A stretch of 64,000 nt of DNA, taken from NCBI GenBank assembly GCA_905250025.1, contig CAJNOJ010000377.1, forward strand, positions 1-64,000, written 5' to 3'. Position 1 is the first letter of the stretch. Every line of letters begins with the position of its first letter. Positions 10,877-23,200 of the stretch are shown piece by piece. This stretch comes from Adineta ricciae. Lineage: Eukaryota > Rotifera > Eurotatoria > Adinetida > Adinetidae. The translations under genes were made by a program, and so were the position numbers. The notes under the pieces were generated by a model. It saw nothing but the letters and a program-made list of their open reading frames with translations, was not told where the DNA came from and searched no databases.

Positions 10877-13074
10877 TGCGTCAAAATCGAGTTTTTTTTC
10901 TTTTTCTTCAACACGTTGATTTCTTGTTATTGTTTGTCAGCATGGAAAGTGTACGGCGATGAAGTGCAGCTATTTTATCAATACAGTATGTATTTGTTCG
11001 TCCTCCAAAATCAATAGAACACAGATGAAAGCCATTTGCTTTTTCTTTCTTGCGTTCTTTTTGAATTTAATAATACCTACAAGCAAAACACTACCGATTG
11101 ACTGAAAGAATCTGTATAATCTACACGTGCAAACATTAATCATAATAAACGATTTTTTGAAATACTTCCGATAACAACGGTTTCATCTTGAGGATGATAA
11201 GTTAGACGAATACATTGCTTGAATCGTTTTCTAGTCAAACGGAAATTTATGCAATATGTGTAGAAATTCATTAGAAAATTGAGCTTCCGAAAAGATAAGG
11301 ACCAAAATCCGCTACAAATAAAGATTCACGAAAAAATAAACCTCAGATTTCAGATCTTTCACCTTGGTTATCCCTAGGTGCACATAGAATCTGACCCTTT
11401 TCTCAAAATGCAGTAAATTTAGGAATGAATCAGAAAATCTCTAAGACATTGATGACAGGAAAAGCTTAATAGCAGATTAATTTTCTTTCATAATAATGCG
11501 AATTGTATTAATCAGTTCCGTCTCTTTGAAGCCTGATAAAAGAATGAAATGTAATGAGTTATGTCTATTATCAAACGAGAACAAACCATCTAATCAATAC
11601 TAAATAGCCAGCACAATTATGCGCAAGAGAAATTACCTACGTAAAAAATCTTTCTTAACAACGAAGGAAAACAGAGCAAAAAGTCTTTCGAATCCATCAT
11701 TATTGCTTTCGGTTAGAACACGCTTCACTTTACCGCTATTGAATCACGTATCATCATTTGCAAAAGTTTTTTTGTCACAGATATTAAGTGTCCATATTGA
11801 ACACGAAGATCCAATACATGGATATATTTGCTCGTTATGCAAACACGACCGCGATTGCTTGTGTTCTTCTTGGCTGAACATATTTGATTTGCCGAGTGAT
11901 GGAAATGAACGAGTGATTCGTTCGAACAAATCCATTATATCGACAACAAATAAAATACACACATGTAGACATTAAAGCATAATGGAAGCGAATAGATATG
12001 ACATCGACATAGCAATCAAAAGATGTTTCCTGAAGAAATGAATGTAGCAGTCGTTGGCATTCGACTTCGAAACTCGTCACTCAAGTGATTACCATCGATG
12101 AAAGCTGTTCGATTTTCAGTGGACAACGATAGTGCGAGTTTTTCTAATACAGACGTGTGATGTAATTCTGATATGACACGACTATCGTATTCGTATGTAC
12201 GTTGGTAAGAAATCAATGAGGAAAGCACTTGAGTTTTGGCAAAGCTTTCTCATTAGAAATGAAATGTCATTGTGAAAATCAATAAAACATCGATTCGTTG
12301 TTTGTAATTCATATGAGAATCTGCGACAAATGTTAATCTTTCAATCGGTGTAGCTGATTCTTCTCTTCGAAAAAAACTTCTTTTCGTGCAACGAACGTCA
12401 ATATACAAGTATTGACGAAAGAATAGATTCCGACGGTCATCTAGTAGATGAAAGCAATGCAACACTCTGATGCACAAATGCAGTCAAAGGTAAATCTTCA
12501 AATGAAAATGGCAAATATCGAAAATCATTTTTATAACGAAGTTCAAATGAGCAACGCTTTCGAATAGATTCAAAATGCACATATACCAATTCTTGACTAC
12601 CTCAGTTAATGGTGCACTTTCACTCTTGTCTATCAGTGTTACGACAAGATGCAAAATTTGCTCGTTGAAAGTGCGACGTATTGATGATGATTCGAGAGTG
12701 AGACAATCAATATTCTGATGAATTCAAGGTAGAATATTTTCACAGAATTGATCGAGTATGAACCAATCCCTTGTCAGATTATCAAGTTTCCTATTGATAT
12801 CGATTAATGAATATATTCATCGCATCTTATCGTCGTCCGTGAAGACAATGGGCCACCGTTAAATAACTCATTAGTGCGAAACAATTGAGTCAATCACTAA
12901 TTTCAACCAATACAGTAGAATAAGCAAACTATACATGAATGATTGAAGATCGCTCGTTCGATAGGCCTATTCACCACTGTGACAATAAGACAGAATTAAT
13001 CGTAGAATCATCTCAAAATGATGGTTTCAAATCAGAATAATTAATTACATTCCATAATTCTTCATAGATTTTAT
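10877..13074. other. Gene-poor stretch with a decayed minus-strand coding relic at about 11.74-12.48 kb
   Basis: Between about 12,477 and 11,744 on the minus strand, short consecutive open stretches in different frames look protein-like (for example SVLEKLALSLSTENRTAFID and RRNLFFRQYLYIDVR) but are broken by stops and frameshifts. The style recalls the large bdelloid F-box/LRR-like families, but I cannot identify it. The rest (10,877-11,700 and 12,500-13,074) shows no gene. Because the Slo exon 1 relic lies immediately upstream, the whole stretch may be the debris of a tandem duplication plus other insertions. Confidence 0.35.
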
Positions 13075-13376
13075 TTTATCCATCTTAGTCGGACTTGAAA
13101 TGAAATTATTCCCCTAATCTTTCATCTCGTTGAACCCATTCAGTTAGTGAATTGATGCATTCTTATTACTAATCGAAATTCTCTCTTTTAATACTCATCT
13201 TTTATGACAAAACTGATCCCGTATTTTCTGAGTCAAATAAAAAATAGACAATTATCTATCCAAAGAATAGTACAATACATGACGATCAAACAAACATGAT
13301 CCATATTCGTTTTCTATTACACAACAAAGCAAGATTATTACTTGAAATTTCTATAGAACAAGTTGAACAATTATCC
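13075..13376 (-). pseudogene. Decayed duplicate of Slo/BK channel exon 1
   Basis: The minus strand read from an ATG at about 13,376 gives MDNCSTCSIEISSN, then an intervening CNRKRIW, matching MGNCPTCSVETSN and CNGQRVW of the intact channel's first exon at 10,876. The match is interrupted by in-frame stops (for example just after IMFV). At the nucleotide level 13,082-13,140 also aligns with 10,567-10,625 (the end of exon 1, DMKDWGN/S region). No later channel exons were recognised below 13,075. This is a partial tandem duplication that has lost function. Confidence 0.75.
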
Positions 13377-13564
13377 ATCGTATCGTAATTGAGGTTCTCT
13401 TTTTCAATACACTCAATACGTCGCTTTTTCGTATCAACTACCAGGTACAAAGGTTATTTGTCATGTATGGATTTTATCTTTTTCTTCAAATATTGTGATA
13501 ACACAATAAACGACGTCAATCGAAGACGATAAGAAAAAAAAGAACATTCACTTTTACAGTTATC

Positions 13565-14350
13565 ATGCTGCGCGTTAGTAATCGAAAAATTGCAGGTTTT
13601 GAAGTTCGATGGGCATCTTTTCCTGGTTTTTCCATTCTTTTCGATAATCCCGGAGAAAACTACTTAAAGCCACGCTCGTCCAAACTCTTCGAACTTCATA
13701 ACAAAGTTCACGAGGATTCTGCTCTACACTTTTACACGATTCTTGATGAAGGAATGGCACGTTTGAATGTGAATGCACTGCTCAATCAATTTCTTTTTTG
13801 TGCTCTTCCATCAACTACGTATCATGTGACTGTTTGGAGTGGTTTAAATTGTAAAAATATAGTAAACATCGATCCACAATATCGACCAATGGCTGAAAAA
13901 TGGTTATCCGATTTGCCGCAATCGACGTGCAACACATCTGACGACATTCTTCAATTACCTCTGATGTCATCGCTCTGCACGAAACAGGATTGGAATATCA
14001 ATTTCCGTTTCGATCATCTTGATATATGGAACAGTTCAGTACTTGCTGTTGTTTTACGTCCTGATGATGATTCACTCACCATCTTCGAGCAATTTGTAGA
14101 AGAGCGTACTCGATTGAATACACAGTTTCATGAGCGTTTCAATTTATTCACGGATTCGAAAACGTATACTCCACATGTGAGTCTTGGCTATTTCGCGAAT
14201 GAAGAAGGTGCACAGAAGGCTATGAGTTCTCTCCATGACTGGAACACTTGGTTTAAAAGCGCTCTGCAAGATAATGTTCTTTCATTCAATCACGCAAGTC
14301 TCTATGGTCTTACTGATATGATAACGTTTTTTAAAACGGACGCATGTTGA
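13565..14350 (+). CDS. 2H phosphoesterase superfamily protein (LigT/DUF1868-like)
   Basis: Single exon, 261 residues, ATG at 13,565. Two H-x-[ST] motifs at the right spacing define the 2H fold: H87-V-T89 in TTYHVTVW and H204-V-S206 in YTPHVSLGY. Between them are the alternating hydrophobic strands expected of the duplicated beta-alpha-beta halves. Superfamily members hydrolyse cyclic phosphodiesters on RNA ends or ADP-ribose 1'',2''-cyclic phosphate from tRNA splicing; which substrate applies here is unknown, and the ADP-ribose link is worth noting given the rest of the window. No signal peptide. The tail-to-tail neighbour on the minus strand ends 6 nt away. Confidence 0.75.
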   Translation: MLRVSNRKIAGFEVRWASFPGFSILFDNPGENYLKPRSSKLFELHNKVHEDSALHFYTILDEGMARLNVNALLNQFLFCALPSTTYHVTVWSGLNCKNIVNIDPQYRPMAEKWLSDLPQSTCNTSDDILQLPLMSSLCTKQDWNINFRFDHLDIWNSSVLAVVLRPDDDSLTIFEQFVEERTRLNTQFHERFNLFTDSKTYTPHVSLGYFANEEGAQKAMSSLHDWNTWFKSALQDNVLSFNHASLYGLTDMITFFKTDAC

Positions 14351-14356
14351 AAATAT

Positions 14357-15368
14357 TCACAAAAAGTGAAGGAGAGTAATCGAGATAAGCGTTCCTTGTA
14401 TCCAATATGTCTTTACATAAAATAAACCTGACCCATTCCAATACATTTCAATATCACCGGTACTATTCTTAACAGAACTACTAGCCAAACTCGTTTTCGA
14501 TGTACTTTTTGTTGTCGTCGTTTCCGAATCGGTTTGAAGAGCTTCATAGAAAGGTGGCCAGTTATATTGCTTGTCGATAATATCATTGATTTTTTGAACA
14601 TTCGATTGATTCGTACACCAATGCGATGTACACCAATACTGTCGAGTCTGATTGATTTCAGTGATATTGTTCTTTTCTCCGTGTTGATAAATATCGGATA
14701 AGATTATATCAGTAATCATGGAAAGTTCTGATCGATGGTATTCGCCCTGGTAGCAGTTCGATTGATTACGTCGATTAGTTGACGAGAAGGAATTCCAGAC
14801 ACACGAGTGGCATGTCGATATTGTTATATTAATCCCATTATCAACAATACACTGACCTAAACGAAATCTATGGAGAAAATTGTAAGCAAAATATTTTAAT
14901 ACTTGATTTTTTTTTCGATTGAAGTAATGGTCGAAGTGCATCGATTAATTTTGTGAATTGATTATTCACCAGCCAATCGGCATGACCAGAGAAAAATTTC
15001 CGATCACATACATCTTTACTATCACATGTAAAATGAATTCTATTCACTACGTCATTGCCTTTTCCCTTAGTTTTGAATATTATCGATGTGTTAACACGTA
15101 CATGAACGTTTGTTTGTAATTCTACCGGTGGATCACTCGTACCAAAAGTAACATGAAGACTTTGATCTTTCTTTGTGCGAGAATACGTCATCTCAATTCT
15201 GCACATTGCTGTTTCATAGATATCGTGATTGCTCAAACGCTTTTTAAACTCTGATACCAAATGTTTCCCCGACACTGACAATTGTTTCTGCGCATTAATA
15301 CACCAAACTGAATCAACATTTCGAATGAACTGTGTGAAGCCAATCCAAACGATAATTTGCATTCTCAT
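14357..15368 (-). CDS. Unrecognised secreted or GPI-like cysteine-containing protein
   Basis: Two exons, 14,903-15,368 and 14,357-14,856, give 321 residues in frame (intron 46 nt; SKKKS joins SQCIVDNG). The ATG at 15,368 starts a hydrophobic leader (MRMQIIVWIGF) ending near a Cys, consistent with a signal peptide. The mature part has many N-glycosylation sequons (NIT, NQT, NQS, NGS) and about a dozen cysteines, then a Ser/Thr-rich stretch (TETTTTKSTSKTS) and a hydrophobic C-terminal tail (ISITLLHFL), which suggests a secreted or GPI-anchored surface protein. I do not recognise a family. Confidence 0.6.
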
Positions 15369-15661
15369 CTCAGCAAGTCTATACACAATCTAAACTATGT
15401 CATAAAAAATGAAAGTCAAAGGACACAGATAGGCAAATCAACATTTTGTTATTAATCAAACATGTCAGTCGACTATCATCGTGCTGACAGATGTGTTTGA
15501 CACGCTCAATATTTCACGAAGAAACCTTGTGCTGAAATAAAAAAAGCAACATGTATTTTATTTCAGGTTCATAATATTTACAACACATGATGAAGAGCAT
15601 GACTACAGAATAAAAGCTAATAAAAACTAAAAAATACAATATCTATATACGTAGGTGTGAA

Positions 15662-16294
15662 TTATTGAGACATTTGTTTTTGGAAACGATTAAAATAGAG
15701 ATTTAAATGATCTAGCTGTTGAGTTTTCTTGATTTCGATATTCCGGATGATATACGTTAGTTTGCCTTCTAATTCATTCAATTTATCTTTGAACATCATC
15801 TCACTGGCAGTGTTGTGTATGACGAAGCCCATACGAATTGGCGCGATGCCAAGAACATCGGTACCAATGCCAGTGAAAAGAGCAATGATGGAATCGACAG
15901 AATTGAATAAACCGATCGCGGAGAAAATTGTCGACAGAAGAAGTTGTTCGGATGTTTTATTGAATAAATGATCGATTTGTTCGAATAATTCCTGTTGATT
16001 TTCTCCCTGAATTTTCTTCCGATACTCTTTGACTTCAGTGGAAAGTTTTGTCATATATGAATCATACTGTTCTTGAATAAAACTAAGATTGGATTTCAAA
16101 TTTTGTATGTCGTGAAATGACGAATAATGCCAAGAAAACCTTCGGCAACGGTTAATTTCGTTCACACTCGAATTTAAACCTTCGAGCGACTTTTTGAACA
16201 ATCGAGCGAGAAAATCTTCGAAGGCACTCTGTTGATACTAAAACAGAAACATCGTTGAAGTCTTATTTTCGTAAGAAAATCGACTTACATTCAT
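15662..16294 (-). CDS. Unrecognised coiled-coil protein with central hydrophobic segment
   Basis: A tiny first exon of 6 nt (ATGAAT, 16,289-16,294) splices to 15,662-16,237, giving 193 residues. The N-terminal half is helical and charged (coiled-coil-like, to about residue 90). A long hydrophobic/glycine stretch follows (LLLSTIFSAIGLFNSVDSII, then ALFTGIGTDVLGI), and the tail is again helical. The helix-hydrophobic hairpin-helix layout is reminiscent of membrane-inserting helical-bundle proteins, but no family is identified. The 6-nt first exon is inferred only from the clean donor GTAAG and acceptor; a start at the internal Met of MFKKSLEGL is the alternative. Confidence 0.5.
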
Positions 16295-17067
16295 TTGTTT
16301 TGTGATCTAGCGAGTATTATTTAGAAATTCATCTAGAAATATATTAAAATAACAAGCAACATATGTTTCGATCGTCGAACTGTATTCCAGTAATAACTTG
16401 TTTGTTTATTCGTCTGAAGGTCTTTTCGCTGTTCTATGTGATAATGGAATTAGAGAGAAATACGAGAAGACATTGAGCAGAACAAGAAAAAAAAATACAT
16501 ATTACTAGAGATATTTATAGCATGAGAGAAATTCACTGCTGCGACAGATTTTTGTCCTTTTCTCTCGATGAGATCTTATGACTAAAAAAAAAGTATTTCG
16601 ATTGTTGATCAATTAGTTGTGTGTGTTTATGCAACAGAGAAAAAAAAGATTCTTGAACAACAATAGCAGTCAATGCGTGTCTCTATAAAGATTATTTTTT
16701 CCGTAAAAACTAGAAAATAATTTGCGAATACGAGGAGAACAACTAATTCCATTGTAAGTTATTCGTTGTCAACTCGTAGTATTACAACTTAAATACATGG
16801 AAACATGATTTTCCATTTATGAATTCTTCAAATAGCTTTTGACATTTCCATCGAAGAAAAGATGGCGCTAGGTGATGGTATGAGCGCATTCACGTTCGAA
16901 ACAAAGGAAGAACGTCGTCTTGTTTGCAAAAGATAAAACATGTTTTCGCCGATGAGTTATCAGCAGTATAAAACTTCCAACCATACGTATATTTTTACCG
17001 TCATTGTAAAAAAAGTATTATTTGACTTTGTTTCGAAGAGAAAAAAGACGTACGAAGATAACACTCG
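16295..17067. other. Intergenic / putative promoter of the PARG-PBZ gene
   Basis: No coding sequence seen. A TATA-like TATAAAA lies at about 16,967-16,973, roughly 100 nt upstream of the next ATG, and could be the core promoter of the PARG-PBZ gene. The stretch around 16,480-16,700 is rich in A runs. Confidence 0.4.
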
Positions 17068-20000
17068 ATGCAGTCAACAATTTTTTCTGCCCAAACTCCA
17101 ATAGTTTATATTCCGGATTTGCCAACTCGCTTCTCAGAAGATGAATTAAAAGAAGTAATCAAGAGACGGTTACATATCACTGCAAATATTGGAGTCGTTG
17201 AGGTGATCTGTTATCCAAAACTGGGCATAGGAATGATACAAACGGAGAATAGCCAAGACAAAGAAAAGTTGATCACCGGCATACAATCGTTAGCTCTCGG
17301 CAAAAACTACAACATAAGTATAACGTTTGTCGATAAACTCGAACTCGATTCTTACGTAGTATTTGATGAAAATATCTCGAGTATTCCAAACGCTGATGAA
17401 GCGGCCCACCAATTCAAAAAATCCTATAAGACACAAGTAACTCCTGAATGCAAGCCAATCGCCGCACCATTTCCAAATATATTTCACATTGTTTTGGAAA
17501 CACCCGACGAGTTAGTTAAAGTTGCAAACTCACCAGAATTTACCACCCAAGATGGTATTTCGGCCGTAGTCTATCCCAATGCGGAATATTGTTTTTTCGA
17601 AGATTTACCACCGAATGTCAATAGCGACAAACTTGCATCGGCCGTGGCCTCTCAAGCTGGAGTCAATGTCCTCCCACCCACGTCGTTCCATGTCCAATAT
17701 TGCCAATCAAGCAACTCATCTGTTGTTATAGCAGTCAAATCTGAAAGTAAATGGATAGCAGATAACTATTTAAACATTAACGGACAAAATCTGCCGAAAA
17801 AGAAAGATTTTACCTATCGTGTTCTTGTCTCACCCGTTCCGCGTGATATAGATATCAATCTAATTTTAAATCACAGAATGTTCACAAATCACGTTGTTCG
17901 TCATCAGCACATTAACGATCATCTTGTCATTGAACTTGACAATATCGATGTCTATAAAGAATGCATAGACAATGCCGCCATTGGTATTGGTGGTAAACCT
18001 ATGAGCATTACACCGTATACTTCGACGAGCGTTTCAAATTCGAATGAACTTGATGCGACGAATTGGTACGAGACAGTCATGGTCAATATGAAACCGGATA
18101 TTATGTTATATGTCTTTGATTATAAGCATGCCATATTTGATCTACCATGGAATGAAGAAAGTTGGTTAGAGCAAATGGGGAAGATTGAAGGAAAAGAAAG
18201 ACGCTCAAAAACTTACGATCATCAACGGCATTTATTACGCGTGACAGTAATGTTGAATACGATCGGTGTGGTTCGGAAGAGAAAATACGTTGTGGGTGGT
18301 GAAGAAATTTCATTGAAATCAGAGCGTTTACAAACAATCAGGTATGATTGTAAATCAAAGATAGCGCATGGAAGGCAGATTCTTGAATCGGAGTTTAAGA
18401 CACCGTATTCATCGACCACTGTTCGAGTCGTTAATGAAGATTGCCTTGTTCTTTACCAAAGACTAGCATCAGAAGGATGTCGTCCACTACTATTGAACAT
18501 GGCCAACGCGAAAACTCCCGGTGGTGGTTATCGCAAAGGTGATGGAGCACAGGAAGAGAATATTTTCCGTCGTTCCGATTACTATCAGAGTCTTGATCTT
18601 GAGGTTGCTGACAGAGAACGATATGAACGACTTTATCAATCATCGAAAGGCGACATCAAACGTGCAAAAGATCAAGATGTTCTCTATCCCATGAAAGAAT
18701 TTGAAGCAATTTATACATCGGGTATAACCGTGTTTCGTGGAACCGAAGAGAGCGGATATGCTTTTCTGAAGAAACCTCTATATGATGTTTGTGCTATTGC
18801 TATGGCTGCATATCGTGATCCACCGCTAACCGATAAAAATATGTTACAAGACAGATCCGCTATCAATACATTGAAGAAGATTGAAAACGTTTTTACTATT
18901 GCTCATCAACATAAGCATGATTGTTTAGTACTTTCAGCGCTTGGCTGTGGTGCGTTTAGAAATCCGCCGGAGCATGTCGCTTTACTTTTCAAATCAATGA
19001 TTCGTCAATATGCTGGATATTTCAAAACGATCTACTTTGCCATCCTTGACGACCATAATACAGGAAATAGTCTAAATCCTCATGGTAACCTGCTACCATT
19101 TGAAGAAGTCTTTAACAAGTTTAATATTGTATATCCGCCGAAATCATTGCGTGTGAATTCAGCCAGTGGACCATACCGAATTCTAAACAAATCCTCAGAT
19201 GGAAAAGTAACTTTAAGTGACGTATGTATTTTACATCTGCCACCATGTGAAAATGGATCGAAGTGCGCTGAATTCAATGATGCTGGTCATAAGGCCAAGT
19301 TCTCTCACCCGCCAGTGTGTCCACTACTCGAAGAAGGAACAACATGCACGGAGAATAACGACGAAGTACATATGTTCACTTTTCTGCACAATTCCAAGTG
19401 CAAATATGGTGGACAATGTACTAATACAGATGCAAAGCATCTGAGTGATTATGAACATCCAGACTATTGTCCAAATCATTTGCATTGTCATGAGAAGTCA
19501 TCTGAACATTTTATTGCTTATCGACATCTACCCGTCTGCAGAGACGGGGAGACTTGTCTCAAATACCTGAACAGCGACGCCGAACATTGCAAAAGTTATC
19601 GCCATTGCAAATTAATTTGCTCCGATGATAACACTTGTGTTCGCTTCCATGATCAACAACATATGGAAAATACTATTCATACATTTCGACCACCATGTCC
19701 ATTTACACCATATCATTGTTCTCGTATGGTCAAATATGTACAACATGCTGATGGGCAGCCTGTGAGTGAAGACGTTCAAAGACATTGTCTTACATTCAGT
19801 CATGTATGTCCGTATGGTTCTCGATGTACAGCGAATGATAAAAAGCATTATTTAACATTTATTCACATTGCAAGACATATCTGTGCAGGTGGAGAACTAT
19901 GTATGAAAATGAAGCATGAACATCATCTGGAATCATATTCTCATCCTGGTGTAAAAGACATCCGTTTGCTTTGTAAAAATGCAGGTTATGAATGTCGTGA

Positions 20001-22677
20001 TCGTTTAAAAAATGACCATTTGAAGAAATATCGACATGGACAAAATCATAATCATCTTCGTGTAGCTCCATGCAGTAACTTCAATTCATCAATCAATTTT
20101 CCTCGTAATCAAGGCGAGATGATTCGAGCCGTCAACACTTATATTCAAAAAGCAGGATGGAAAGAAACAAATATTTCGCCGGAAATAATCAATTGGATAC
20201 GAGCACTGCAACCTGTACATCGATGCAATAAATTTATCTTCGAATCAATTCTTGTTCATGGACATGTTATGAGTCGTCATTATATGGAACTGTTAAAAAG
20301 GCCACATTATGTAGTTCAGGCTGTTTTACAACATAGTCGTATTCGGCGAATTTTTCTCGAACACAATACTCCTGAAGTGAAGCATAATGTATCTGAATTA
20401 GTTAAAATCTTAGTTCATGCTGAATTTGGTAAAACAGGAGCAGACGGCATGTCGCCTGCTGAACCAGATCATGATTCTAAAGTGCTCAAATTCGAAAAAA
20501 AATTGAAGCCACCACTCACTGATCATGATATTCAGGCTATACATGATTGGACGATAAAAATTGCTCAAGCATCAATTAAATTAACTTCCAGTCCAATGGG
20601 AATTGGATTTGATGTTGATAAAAAGTTAGGAACTGATCATCACATATTCAGCATTTTAGGACCACATCATGGATTTTATTATGGTGATATTGTCATTACA
20701 TTTAAACAAGAAATTATGTTTCATCCAGATTCAAACTTTACTGTTCAAGCTGGAACAAGTTTTCCTAGTGGAAGAATCTACCAGCAACGTCCATGGAAAG
20801 CTGATCCAGGCGGTGACGACAAACGTATTAAAGATTTTCATCATGGAAAATTACATTGTTCTGTTCCACGTTATGAACATGCGGCAGCCGCTGAACTTGT
20901 TGCTGTAACTGGTCTAAAGAAACAATCAATGGGCATCAGTCTCGATGCTGTTATTCACAATTGGAAAACTTTAGACTCGCATTTTGTTTTCGAAAGTCAT
21001 CTGCCACAATTGATTCCTCTTGATTATATTGATAATGTGTATATGCCAAAGACTTTATTTGATACATTAAGTTCTGAAGCTCGAAATTCAGCTCGTGCAG
21101 TTTTTGGTCAATCATTAATCTTAAGTGACCACGCAATTGACCTTAGTATAACTAAATCAACTAGTATGACGGAACCTGATGATAGTCGTAAACCATATTT
21201 AAATTATATATTGGACAAAAATATCGAAAAAATCAAAGACAGAATTGCAGAACCACAAATCTCTCGTGGCATTGTCATTACAGTTCCGGGAACGAAATTT
21301 GAAGAACTAATTGGTATACCAATCACTATTTCTCAATCGTACTATTTATATCGTCTTGATAAATCCGGTAAATCCGAACATCCTGAGATGACTTATATCT
21401 ATTGGCAAGCGATGAATGGCGATATGATGTTAACCATAAGTAATGAAAGAATTAATTCTGATGGAAAAGATCAACCTAGTTTATATTGTTTGATTTGTTA
21501 TGTTGCTGGGAAACCATCTTCAACACGAGATGATTATCATGAAGAATATTCATATTTAAATATTGGTCATCCATATCAACATTATAATAATGTTCATATG
21601 AGTAAATTCAAAGCGAAATCCAATGTATTCTATCGTGGTTGTAATACTGATGATTTTTTAACTTTTTGCTTAAAACTAAATCATAAGACAGGTGATGTAA
21701 CTTTATCACATGTAGGTCCTAATGGAATTTATAATCATACAAAGATCAGTTATCAATTTGATAAACATGAATTAGATCTAACGAAAATTAATTATATTCA
21801 TGTTAGTGGCGGTCACCAAGATGTACCGATTCGTAATTTGACAATAAATCATGAACCTGTAGCAGAATTAGAAAAATTGTGTGACCTAACGTTCAAAATT
21901 GATACTTCGGAATTATTGAAAGCTCAAGTAGCATCGCCGAGTTACATGCCATACGGCCATTATGCTGCTGATGGTGGCAGCATTGAACCTAAGAAAAACG
22001 CCCGTAATCAACGAAGAGAAAAGCCACCGTCATCCGCATCACATGAATCAAAATCATCACCCAAAGAAAAGCTGTCCTTGTTCGCAAAGCTAAAACATGC
22101 AATCTTTGGCTCGTCGAAAAAACCCGAAACAGCGTCGTCACAAAGAGCATCATCAAAACTACGTCCTTGTGCAGACTCAGTTTATTGTCTAAAGCAAAAT
22201 GCTAAAGATCACATCTCTGAATTCAGTCATCCATGTCGCTTTAATGAATTATGTCGAAATCCAGAGAACGAACCTCATTTGACACATGCGCATCATAAAG
22301 CTTCTCTTTGTTCGGACGATAAAGATTGTAGTAGAAAAACAGATCCTGTACACCGTGCCAAGTATCGTCATACAAATTTACCTGATTATCTCTATCCATG
22401 TCGATATCAAGAATCATGCAGAGAACAGTCGAATGAGCATCGAATGAAATTCTTTCATGGCGAGGAATTGCCTTCAGTCAAAAGTAAAAGAGATTTGTTC
22501 ATAGAGAATCGATAGAAAAGAATTTATGCGTTTTTTTTTTCTTCAGAGAACAAGTCTCGAACAGCTGATGGAACAACAAAATCGAAATTAACACCGTGCA
22601 GATATGGTGCTGATTGTCGAATGATGAAGAAATCAGAACACTGTGCACAATATTCGCACCCTACCAATTCATTTTAA
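17068..22677 (+). CDS. Giant RRM-like / microbial-type PARG / PBZ-finger protein
   Basis: Exon 1 is 17,068-22,483. It should splice (donor GTAAAA, acceptor TTCTTCAG) to 22,547-22,677, giving 1848 residues; unspliced reading stops at 22,515. Residues 1 to about 330 look like repeated RRM-like modules (VVEVICYPKLGIGMI), as in large PARPs. Residues about 340-690 form a microbial-type PARG (DUF2263) domain with the catalytic GGG-x7-QEE signature: G485-G486-G487 and Q495-E496-E497. Ten PBZ-like fingers (C-x5-C-x(6-8)-H-x3-[FY]-x-H, for example CKYGGQCTNTDAKHLSDYEH) occupy about 727-988, and five more about 1701-1848; the last is encoded only by exon 2. The 700 residues between are conserved-looking but unrecognised. 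It should bind poly(ADP-ribose) through the fingers and cleave it. A second copy of the 3' part lies at 57,588-58,607. Confidence 0.85.
22484..22546 (+). other. Short 3' intron of the PARG-PBZ gene
   Basis: 63-nt intron with donor AA|GTAAAAG and a T-rich run before CTTCAG. Splicing it out replaces a 10-residue unspliced tail by 44 residues ending in a PBZ finger (CRYGADCRMMKKSEHCAQYS then H). The same intron and downstream exon exist in the second copy (58,418-58,476; exon to 58,607). Confidence 0.8.
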
Positions 22678-22957
22678 TTTGCTATTCGTTGCTTTTTCGA
22701 TAATGTTTAAAAATACGAAGGAATTTATTTAGTACGATAAATGTACAATTGACCGTAAAATCAAAATACGCGCAAGAAAACTGTTTAGTGTTTACACTAT
22801 CAAAGCGGAATCACATGGAGTTCGGGGCTAGAGATTCGTCGGGTTCTGAGGAACTACACGAGCCACGGAGTTTTGAAGTATGCTTTTCCTCTCGTCTAAA
22901 CTGTCCACTTGCAGCTGATGACTCTCGAGCTAAAAAATAAATCAGTCTATTATGAGT

Positions 22958-23200
22958 TCACGTTCCAGAAACTGTAATACACATACGATAGAAATTGTTT
23001 ACTGGTGGTTTCATCCATATATGACCAGCCGCGATGCCAACTCCTACTGCGATTAGGCCGATTCCTAAACCGTAACCTATCGTTCGAGCACCATCGCTAA
23101 GACTATTGGCACCATGGGTGATTCCACCTGCAATACTTTGTGCTGCATCTTTCACTCCTGATTCAACATGCAAAGTGTCAAGATTCACATTAAATTTCAC
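22958..23200 (-). CDS. Small glycine-rich membrane protein, hypothetical
   Basis: 80 residues from an ATG at 23,200: MKFNVNLDTLHVESGVKDAA, an alanine/glycine-rich segment, then one transmembrane helix (TIGYGLGIGLIAVGVGIAAG) and a short tail. The frame is intact in the duplicated block at 58,887-59,129, with about nine base differences, of which roughly half change a residue. That is only weak evidence for coding. The 3' end may be spliced further. No family recognised. Confidence 0.4.
   Translation of the reverse strand: MKFNVNLDTLHVESGVKDAAQSIAGGITHGANSLSDGARTIGYGLGIGLIAVGVGIAAGHIWMKPPVNNFYRMCITVSGT

Noticed and set aside
11619..11975. 118-codon plus frame
   Set aside because: Antisense to the decayed minus-strand relic and without domain features.
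22749..22940. 63-codon plus frame, also open in copy 2 (58,679-58,906)
   Set aside because: Nearly all differences between copies change the amino acid, there is no domain, and an antisense frame is equally open. Treated as noise.
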